Assembly: GCA_017437125.1 (NCBI GenBank)
Contig: JAFSBV010000001.1
Coordinates: forward strand, 186,001 to 250,000
DNA length: 64,000 bases
Reading direction: 5' to 3'
Source: Bacteroidales bacterium
Lineage (GTDB): Bacteria > Bacteroidota > Bacteroidia > Bacteroidales > UBA932
Positions 50,078 to 57,392 of this stretch are shown here, piece after piece (the stretch's first letter is position 1; each line of letters starts with the position of its first letter). Below the pieces are notes generated by a model. The model saw only the letters and a program-made list of their open reading frames with translations. It made no database searches and was not told where the DNA came from. A program made the translations under genes and the position numbers.

Positions 50078-51547
50078 ATGAACAAGACTTTGCAATACAT
50101 ATCCTCGGCGGCTTTCGCCATAGCTGTCCTTCTTTTCCGGTTGCTTCTGTACCCCGGTGCGGCCGGTTTTCAGGAACAGAACCAGCTCTTCCTCTTCACA
50201 TGGGACTACTTCTTGGAAAGGATGAGCGTGTCGGGAGGTCTTGCAGACTATATTGCAGAGTTCATCACTCAGTTCAGTTACATCCCTTGTCTGGGTGAGA
50301 TCCTGCTGGCGATTCTTCTGACCGTTTTTCAGAGATCCATTGCCATGACGTTCGACAGGAGTGAATGGTATGCCTTGAGTTTCGTCGCTCCAGTGATGAT
50401 GCTGGTATATATGAGTGACATTTATGTCATGCTTTCTTTTCTGGTCGCATTGATCTTGGCAGTTCTGCTCTGCGCCTTATATCGCAGACGTCCGGGAATC
50501 ATATGGGCATCTGTTGCTACAGTGCTTGGTTTCTGGCTTATAGGCCCGGCAATATTTGTTTTTACCCTTTATGCCTGTCTCAGAGAAAAGAATCTGAAGG
50601 TCTTGATTCTCATCGTATTGTCCGTTCTGGTAGTGATGGTGTCAAGATGGACATATCTCCAGCAGTACCCTTGGAAGACAGTCATATCCGGCATAAACTA
50701 TTACAGACTTCCTTTGACCGTCCCTGCATTTCAGCTTATCATAGCCATAGTCACTGCTTTTCTTCCCGCACTTACCGGCATCCTTCCTACACCAAAGAAA
50801 TCTGCAGGAATTCTTGTCGGATTGTTTATCGGTGCAGGCCTGGGATGTTACTTCAGCTATCAGAGGGATACCGTGGAACTTATCGCATATGACCAGATGG
50901 TGCGCAATGAGGACTGGGAAGGCATCTTGAAACGTGCCGAGAAATATCAGCCTGATTCTGAACTTGGAAGCGTCAGCGTCAATCTCGCCCTCTTCATGAG
51001 CGGCAGAGGAAGCGAACTTCCGAGATTCAAGCAGTTCGGTACCAGAGGCCTGATTCTTCCGAATATCAGGGACTTCATTTCCAATTCTTCTTCCAGCGAG
51101 GTGTTCTGGAGACTGGGAATGATCAATGAATCCCTCCGCTATGCATTCGACACACAGGAATCACTCGTGAATAACCGTAAAAGCGGCCGCTGGATGTGCA
51201 GGATGGCCGAATGTCAGATTCTCAACGGTCGTTACGATGTGGCTGAAAAGTACCTTGACATCCTGAACCACAGTCTTTTCTACAGGAAATGGGCGAAGAA
51301 TGAAAGAAGATATCTGAGGAATGAGGAGGCGATCGCATCCGATCCTGTTTATTCGTATCTCCGATCCGTGAGATATAAGAACGATTTCCTGTATTATTAT
51401 CCCGAGATGGACAAGATGCTGGCAATCTTATATTCCCAGAACAAGAACAATGTGATGGCAGCCTGGTATTATCAGGCATGGACTGCCCTCAAGAAATATG
51501 AGACAGATGATGAACAGATATATACTGGCAACGCTCACGGCAATTAG
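50078..51547 (+). CDS. DUF6057-like protein, C-terminally shortened, copy 3
   Basis: A 489-residue homologue of the protein at 38116-39843. The N-terminal membrane half (about 1-265) begins with the conserved FQEQNQLFLFTWDYFLERMSVSGGLADYI. The helical half shares MAECQILNGRYDVAEKYLDIL, LFYRKWAKNERRYLR, and DPVYSYLRSVRYKNDF. It stops after NKNNVMAAWYYQAWTALKKYE, so the last 90 residues or so of copy 1 are missing, including the TYWFYYYYR end. The next gene starts inside its 3' end at 51510. It leads the run of glycosidase genes and so is transcribed with them. Confidence 0.78.
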   Translation: MNKTLQYISSAAFAIAVLLFRLLLYPGAAGFQEQNQLFLFTWDYFLERMSVSGGLADYIAEFITQFSYIPCLGEILLAILLTVFQRSIAMTFDRSEWYALSFVAPVMMLVYMSDIYVMLSFLVALILAVLLCALYRRRPGIIWASVATVLGFWLIGPAIFVFTLYACLREKNLKVLILIVLSVLVVMVSRWTYLQQYPWKTVISGINYYRLPLTVPAFQLIIAIVTAFLPALTGILPTPKKSAGILVGLFIGAGLGCYFSYQRDTVELIAYDQMVRNEDWEGILKRAEKYQPDSELGSVSVNLALFMSGRGSELPRFKQFGTRGLILPNIRDFISNSSSSEVFWRLGMINESLRYAFDTQESLVNNRKSGRWMCRMAECQILNGRYDVAEKYLDILNHSLFYRKWAKNERRYLRNEEAIASDPVYSYLRSVRYKNDFLYYYPEMDKMLAILYSQNKNNVMAAWYYQAWTALKKYETDDEQIYTGNAHGN

Positions 51548-52967
51548 CATTTTTCTGGTTTCCTGCAGCCGGGAGACCGTGCTCCGTGAAGAACTGCCTC
51601 AGATCTTCCCGGATTATATCGGCGTGACCGTTCCTGCGGGAACAGCTCCTCTGAATTTCGATATTCCCGAGGAGTATTCAAAGGTATTTGCCAAGGTCAG
51701 CGACAGTCGCGGCAACACTCTTACTGCAAAGGGCAGATATGCCGGTTTCAATGTGGGCAAGTGGCATGAAATCACTGAAGCCAATGTGGGAGACACTCTT
51801 ACCGTTACGGTGGCGGGCTACAAGGACGGCAGATGGGAGCAGTTCCGTCCGTTCATGATATTTGTGAGCGAGTATCCGCTCGAGGACTATGGCGTGACCT
51901 ACCGCAAGTTCGCTCCGGGATATGAGACATATAGCAAGATAGGCATATACCAGAGAAACATACATAACTTCAAGGAGGAACCGATTCTTGAAGGCTCTCT
52001 TGTGCCCGGACAATGCATGGGCTGTCATACTGCCAATGCTACCAGTCCTGAACAGTTCCTTTTCCATGTCAGGGGAAAGCATGGGGCGACAGTCATTCAG
52101 GAAGATGGACGCAGGAGGTGGCTTGAGACCCAGACCGACAGCACTATAAGCAGAGCTGTATATTCATATTGGCATCCTTCAGGGGAGTATCTGGCTCATT
52201 CCAACAATATCATCCGCCAGCTTTTCTGGACCGGAAACAACGAGAGATACGTAGAGGTATATGATGATGTATCGGATGTCATTGTCCATGATGTAAGGAA
52301 TGATCAGTATATCCTTACACCATTGCTCATGACGGAGGACTTCGAGACATATCCTGCATTTTCGCGCGACGGAAAGACCCTCTTCTTCTGCTCGGCTCCG
52401 AAGGTAGATGTACCGGCTCAGGCAGAAGATCTCCATTATAACCTTTGTTCCATATCCTTTGATAAAGATACGGAAACATTTGGAAGTCAGGTAGATACTC
52501 TGATAGATGCGGTGGCTGCAGGCAAGAGCGTGACTTTCCCTCGCCCTTCATACGATGGCCGATGGCTCCTGTATTCATATGCGGATTTCGGATGCTTTCC
52601 GATCAACCATAAGGAGGCCGATTTATGGCTTCTTGATCTTCAGGACGGAAGCACCCACCCACTTGAAAGAGCCAATTCCTCTTATTGCGAAAGCTTCCAT
52701 AACTGGAGTTCCGATTCGCATTGGATACTCTTTACCAGCCGTCGTGGCGACAGCCTGTATTCACGTGTCTATATAGCACAGATAGACGAGGACGGAAATG
52801 CGTCCAAGCCTTTCCTTCTGCCGCAGAAGGATCCCGGTTTCTACCATAAGACCCTCTTCACGTTCAATGTCCCTGACTTTACAAAGGAAAAGGTTGACTT
52901 CAAGGCAAGGGGAGTCTATGAAGAGGCATTTTCAGATCAACGAGTAAAAGTAACAGTAAAACAATGA
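51510..52967 (+). CDS. PD40 beta-propeller lipoprotein with single CXXCH motif, copy 3
   Basis: A 485-residue lipoprotein (MNRYILATLTAISIFLVSC, Cys19). Shared landmarks are IFPDYIGVTVPAGTAPLNF, CMGCH at residues 169-173, RGKHGATVI, YWHPSGEYLAHSNN, YPAFSRDGKTLFFCSA, and FHNWSSDSHWILFTSRRGDS. Two ATGs lie just upstream (51498, 51507); 51510 gives the best signal peptide. It overlaps the DUF6057-like gene by 38 bp and the DUF4369-like gene by ATGA. Being inside a glycosidase operon, it is expected to act at the cell envelope during glycan use. Confidence 0.82.
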   Translation: MNRYILATLTAISIFLVSCSRETVLREELPQIFPDYIGVTVPAGTAPLNFDIPEEYSKVFAKVSDSRGNTLTAKGRYAGFNVGKWHEITEANVGDTLTVTVAGYKDGRWEQFRPFMIFVSEYPLEDYGVTYRKFAPGYETYSKIGIYQRNIHNFKEEPILEGSLVPGQCMGCHTANATSPEQFLFHVRGKHGATVIQEDGRRRWLETQTDSTISRAVYSYWHPSGEYLAHSNNIIRQLFWTGNNERYVEVYDDVSDVIVHDVRNDQYILTPLLMTEDFETYPAFSRDGKTLFFCSAPKVDVPAQAEDLHYNLCSISFDKDTETFGSQVDTLIDAVAAGKSVTFPRPSYDGRWLLYSYADFGCFPINHKEADLWLLDLQDGSTHPLERANSSYCESFHNWSSDSHWILFTSRRGDSLYSRVYIAQIDEDGNASKPFLLPQKDPGFYHKTLFTFNVPDFTKEKVDFKARGVYEEAFSDQRVKVTVKQ

Positions 52968-53500
52968 AAAAGATAATCTTTTCACTTATTGCCGGTGTGG
53001 CATTGATGACATCCTGTTCTCAGGAAAAAGAGTATGTGATCTACGGAACCGTAAGCAACCCTGATCTTGAGGGTGCTCAGGTGTTTCTTGTCCCTCTTGA
53101 GAATGCGACAAAGGAAACCATAGACTCGGTATCTATCCATAATCAGGTCTTTGAATTCCGTGGCACAGAGGAAAAAATGGCAGAAATAAGGATAGAAAGA
53201 TTCAAGCGTTTAGGCAATGAGAATCTTCTTGTCGTTACAGAACCAGGTGAAACCTTCGTTACCATCGGCCAGATCAGCAGCGGCAGGGGCACACCTCAGA
53301 ACGATTCCCTCCAGGTCTGGAAGAACCTGACCAAGGATTATTACCAGAAAGCCGCCAGCCTCAACCGCCAGGATAGGAAGGATGACGCAGCCGCCCTTCG
53401 CGAGTCATACGCTGCCCGCTCCCGCCAGATGGCTTCAAATGTAGGAGAGGAGTCAACCCTCGGCATATTCCTGAATTCCCGATTCCCTGAAAACAATTAA
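52964..53500 (+). CDS. DUF4369-like lipoprotein
   Basis: A 178-residue lipoprotein (MKKIIFSLIAGVALMTSC, Cys18). YVIYGTVSNPDLEGAQVFLVPLENATKETIDSVSIHNQVFEFRGTEEKMAEIRI is the typical DUF4369 beta-sandwich, which usually sits before a thioredoxin-like domain. Here a helical, charged tail follows instead (LTKDYYQKAASLNRQDRKDDAAALRESY), with no redox Cys pair. It overlaps the PD40 stop by ATGA and precedes GH31 by 12 bp. It may be a shortened relative of the thioredoxin-family lipoproteins (inference). Confidence 0.75.
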   Translation: MKKIIFSLIAGVALMTSCSQEKEYVIYGTVSNPDLEGAQVFLVPLENATKETIDSVSIHNQVFEFRGTEEKMAEIRIERFKRLGNENLLVVTEPGETFVTIGQISSGRGTPQNDSLQVWKNLTKDYYQKAASLNRQDRKDDAAALRESYAARSRQMASNVGEESTLGIFLNSRFPENN

Positions 53501-53512
53501 ACCACAGATAAA

Positions 53513-55732
53513 ATGAAAAGACTGCTCCTGAGCCTGACCTTCGTGCTGGCCGCCTTATCAGCTTCGGCACAGCCGCCTTACCTTCAGAGCCAGACATATG
53601 ACGTCGGCCTGGATTTCGGTGATTACTCACATACATATTTCTTCGCTGACAAGATCCATGATGTGGATCCATCTGATGCATCAGGACATATCAACTGGAA
53701 AAGACACAGCCTTTTTGCCCGTCAGGCCTTCAATACGACAGTGACGGCAGTGCAGCCTCTCAAGATGCTGGACTTCCCTGAACCTGAGTATGACAACGAC
53801 CCGAATCTTCCTTTCAAGATCGACTTCGTGACTCCTCGTACTGTACGTCTGAGGATATATACGTCTCCTGTCATAATCAAGGAACAGCCTTCCGTGATGC
53901 TTGCAGAGGGACAGCCTGCCACATGTGATGACTGGACATACAGCAAGGCTGAGGGTGAACACAGATGGTCAAGCGAATACGGCACGATTGCTCTTGCCGA
54001 GAATCCTTTCAGGGTGGTTCTTTATGATGCCGAGGGCAATCTGATGACTGATACACGCACATTGTCGGATAATGACTCGACACAGGTGAGAGTGCTGCCG
54101 TTCCAGTTCATCAGACGTTCGTCAGACAACAGAAGGAGCATAAATCCGGTATTCGCCCTGCACCTTTACGAAAGGATCGTTGGCTGCGGAGAGTCTTCTA
54201 CAGCATTGAACAAGGTCGGCCAGAAGCTCAATCTTTTCGTTACCGACCCTCAGAGCCCTGAAACTCCGGATATGTATAAGCCTGTGCCATTTTTCATGAG
54301 TAACAGAGGCTATGGCATATTCATGCACACTTCTGCACCGGTTACCTGTGACTTCGGACAATCCCATGCCCAGTCTTTGAAGCTTTTCATGGAGGACGAG
54401 ACCATGGACTGTTTCATCTTCTTCGGTGAACCTAAGGATATCCTTGACGAATATACGGAAGTGACAGGAAAGCCTCAGATGCCACCACTCTGGAGCTTCG
54501 GAACATGGATGAGCCGAATCAGCTACTTCTCACAGCAGGAGGCTTATGACGTTGCAGAAAACCTCAGAAAGCATCAGATTCCTTCGGATGTGATCCATCT
54601 TGATACAGGCTGGTTCACAACGGATTGGGAATGTGACTACAAGTTCGATCCTGAGCGTTTCCCTGATGCACAGAAGATGATCGATGATCTCAAGGCTGAC
54701 GGATTCCATATATCTCTGTGGCAGCTTCCATATTTCACCCCGCATAACAACTACTATGAAGAGCTCATCGAAAAAGGTCTGTATGTGAAGAATGCAAAGG
54801 GCGGAATGCCTTTCGAAGACGCAGTCCTTGACTTCTCGAATCCGGAGACCGTGGCATGGTATCAGTCCAAGCTTGAGGGACTTTTGAAGATGGGAGTCGG
54901 AGCCATAAAGGTAGATTTCGGAGAAGGTGCTCCTCTCAACGGTCTTTATCATTCCGGAAGGACAGGACTCTATGAGCATAACATATATCCTTTGAGATAT
55001 AACAAGGCTGTAGCCGAGATAACGGAAAAGACTACAGGAGAGCATATCATGTGGGCGAGAAGCGCATGGGCAGGCTCACAGAGATATCCTCTGCACTGGG
55101 GCGGTGACGCTTCAAATACCGATATAGGAATGGCTGCCACTCTCCGTTGCGGACTTTCATTCGGTCTCAGCGGCTTCTCTTTCTGGAGCCATGACATCGG
55201 AGGATTTGTTCAGAGCACTCCTGAGAACCTCTACCGCAGATGGCTTCCTTTCGGCTTCCTCACATCCCACACAAGAGCTCACGGAGCTCCTCCGACAGAA
55301 CCTTGGCTTTATAATGAGAGCTTCACCGACGCATTCCGACAGAGCGCGGAACTGAAGTACAAGCTCATGCCGTATATCATCGCACAGGCGCAGGAATGTG
55401 TGGAGAACGGTCTGCCTATGCTCCGTGCGATGCTGATCGAGTTCCCTGACGATCCCGCTACATGGCAGATCGACGACCAGTATATGTTCGGATCGGATAT
55501 GCTTGTAGCTCCGCTTATGGACGAATCGGGCGACAGATATGTATATCTTCCTGAAGGTAAATGGGTTGATTATCAGACTAAAAAGACTTATACTTCCGGC
55601 TATCATCGTATTGCGGCTGGCGACATCCCATGCGTGATCCTTGTCAGAAAGGGCAGTGTGATCCCTCACGTACCGGTCGCTCAGAGCACATCCGAAATCG
55701 ACTGGAACAAAGTATATGATGTGAAATTCTAA
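53513..55732 (+). CDS. GH31 alpha-glycosidase (YicI-type alpha-xylosidase-like)
   Basis: A 739-residue exported enzyme (signal peptide ending SASAQ). The barrel has VIHLDTGWFTTDWECDYKFDPERFPDAQKMI, then the nucleophile Asp468 in GAIKVDFGEGAPLNGLY and the acid Asp532 in YPLHWGGDASN. The spacing of 64 residues and the motifs KVDFGEG and HWGGD match the YicI alpha-xylosidase branch (KTDFGE, WGGD). It probably removes alpha-xylose from xyloglucan oligosaccharides. Preceded by the DUF4369-like gene and followed 6 bp later by GH43. Without biochemistry, alpha-glucosidase cannot be excluded. Confidence 0.9.
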   Translation: MKRLLLSLTFVLAALSASAQPPYLQSQTYDVGLDFGDYSHTYFFADKIHDVDPSDASGHINWKRHSLFARQAFNTTVTAVQPLKMLDFPEPEYDNDPNLPFKIDFVTPRTVRLRIYTSPVIIKEQPSVMLAEGQPATCDDWTYSKAEGEHRWSSEYGTIALAENPFRVVLYDAEGNLMTDTRTLSDNDSTQVRVLPFQFIRRSSDNRRSINPVFALHLYERIVGCGESSTALNKVGQKLNLFVTDPQSPETPDMYKPVPFFMSNRGYGIFMHTSAPVTCDFGQSHAQSLKLFMEDETMDCFIFFGEPKDILDEYTEVTGKPQMPPLWSFGTWMSRISYFSQQEAYDVAENLRKHQIPSDVIHLDTGWFTTDWECDYKFDPERFPDAQKMIDDLKADGFHISLWQLPYFTPHNNYYEELIEKGLYVKNAKGGMPFEDAVLDFSNPETVAWYQSKLEGLLKMGVGAIKVDFGEGAPLNGLYHSGRTGLYEHNIYPLRYNKAVAEITEKTTGEHIMWARSAWAGSQRYPLHWGGDASNTDIGMAATLRCGLSFGLSGFSFWSHDIGGFVQSTPENLYRRWLPFGFLTSHTRAHGAPPTEPWLYNESFTDAFRQSAELKYKLMPYIIAQAQECVENGLPMLRAMLIEFPDDPATWQIDDQYMFGSDMLVAPLMDESGDRYVYLPEGKWVDYQTKKTYTSGYHRIAAGDIPCVILVRKGSVIPHVPVAQSTSEIDWNKVYDVKF

Positions 55733-55738
55733 ATTGAT

Positions 55739-57382
55739 ATGAATATGTTCAGACCAGGCTTCAAGACCGTCCTTATGGCGGCAGCCGTTTCCATGATGGT
55801 CGTGACATCATGCGGAAATGCAGATCAGGAAAAGCTCGTTACTGTGGGCAACCCGTACCTTCCTCTATGGGAGCATATTCCTGATGGAGAGCCATATATA
55901 TTTGAAGATCCGGACAATCCCGGCGAATACAGGGTATATGTCTATGGGTCACATGATTCCATGATTACAGGGTATTGCGGACGCGAGCTTGTGGTATGGT
56001 CGGCATCGGTTGACAATCTTAACGAATGGCGTTATGACGGCGAAATCCTCAGAGTTCTGAACAATGCGAACGGAGAGCCTTTGAGCAGCGAGGGTCTTTC
56101 TGATGTGCTTTATGCTCCGGATGTCACAGAAAAGATCGAGCCTGACGGAACCAGGATGTACTATCTCTTTCCGAACGATATGGAATACGGAAGACGTTCC
56201 CTTATCGCTAAAAGCCCTCGTCCTGACGGACCGTTCGAGGTCTGCAACTGGAGCAAGGAGAATCCTTCATGGACTGAAGGAATCCTTGAATTCGATCCGG
56301 CAGTCTTTGTTGACGATGACGGAAGGGTGTATGGCTACTGGGGATTTGAATGTTCATATGCAGCAGAGCTTGATCCGAATACGATGTGTACGCTTAAAGA
56401 GGGTACTGAAATCATCAAGGACATGATTTCGAGCAGCAAGTCCGAAGGTATATTCCGCTTCTTCGAGGCATCATCTATCCGCAAGGTCGAGGACAAGTAT
56501 ATCTTTGTCTATAGCCGCGTGACTGATGATGGGGAATTCGGTCTTCCATCGACAAACTATACCCTTGCATATGCATACAGTGATGCTCCTCTCGGACCAT
56601 GGACATACGGCGGTACGATCATAGACGGCCGTGCGCGAGAGATTGATGAAGCCGGCAATGTGATAGCCTCCGGTAACGTGGCAGGAAACACCCATGGCGG
56701 TATCTGCAAGATTCATGATCAGTGGTATGTGTTCTACCACAGGCAGACAGGAACAGACGAATATGCACGTCAGGCAATGGTCGCTCCTATTACTGTCGAG
56801 GTTGAGAAGGGCAAGGGCGGCAAGGTGTATATTTCTGAAGGTGAATATAATTCTGAAGGATTCTCATTGAACGGACTTGACCCTCTCGAGACTCATTCTG
56901 CCGGTATAGCATGCTGGCTTACAGGCCCGAAGGTCGCTGTCCATGAATATCCGAACAATATCTTCTTCGGCTCATATGTGGCATCCGGGTATGGTACGGA
57001 AGACAAATATGAGGCTCCGTATGATCTCAGGAACAATACCAATCAGGTCGTGAACAATACCGACGGTTCTATCGTAGGCTATAAATATTTCAATTTTGAC
57101 GGAACATACGGACGCAGGAAGCTAAGCCTCGTGCTCGGACTTATACCGGAAGGCGTCGGCGGAACCATCACCGTAATGGCTGACAGACCTTGGGCTTCCC
57201 AGGGAGGAATCGAGGTCGGCAGCATAGATCTCTCTGCAGATATGCCGATGTCTCCGACCGAAGTTGAAATTGCTGTTCCTGAACTTTCAAGGATGAAGGG
57301 CAAGCATGCCATCTATCTGAAGTTCACTTCGGATGTTCCGGAAAAGTCGATCTGCATTCTTAATGATCTGAAATTCAAATAA
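55739..57382 (+). CDS. GH43 lipoprotein with C-terminal CBM6-like domain
   Basis: A 547-residue lipoprotein (Cys25 in SMMVVTSC). The five-blade propeller shows DGEPYIFEDPDNPGEYRVYVYGSHD, the Asp in ILEFDPAVFVDDDGRVYGYWG, the acid Glu in FRFFEASSIRKVEDKYIFVYS, and NTHGGICKIHDQWYVFYHRQ. Residues about 385-547 form a beta-sandwich like CBM6 (YDLRNNTNQVVNNTDGSIVGYKYFNF). Alpha-arabinofuranosidase or beta-xylosidase activity is most likely. Unlike the GH43 at 20210-21187, this one is exported and larger, so the two serve different loci. Confidence 0.87.
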   Translation: MNMFRPGFKTVLMAAAVSMMVVTSCGNADQEKLVTVGNPYLPLWEHIPDGEPYIFEDPDNPGEYRVYVYGSHDSMITGYCGRELVVWSASVDNLNEWRYDGEILRVLNNANGEPLSSEGLSDVLYAPDVTEKIEPDGTRMYYLFPNDMEYGRRSLIAKSPRPDGPFEVCNWSKENPSWTEGILEFDPAVFVDDDGRVYGYWGFECSYAAELDPNTMCTLKEGTEIIKDMISSSKSEGIFRFFEASSIRKVEDKYIFVYSRVTDDGEFGLPSTNYTLAYAYSDAPLGPWTYGGTIIDGRAREIDEAGNVIASGNVAGNTHGGICKIHDQWYVFYHRQTGTDEYARQAMVAPITVEVEKGKGGKVYISEGEYNSEGFSLNGLDPLETHSAGIACWLTGPKVAVHEYPNNIFFGSYVASGYGTEDKYEAPYDLRNNTNQVVNNTDGSIVGYKYFNFDGTYGRRKLSLVLGLIPEGVGGTITVMADRPWASQGGIEVGSIDLSADMPMSPTEVEIAVPELSRMKGKHAIYLKFTSDVPEKSICILNDLKFK

Positions 57383-57392
57383 TACAAATGAT

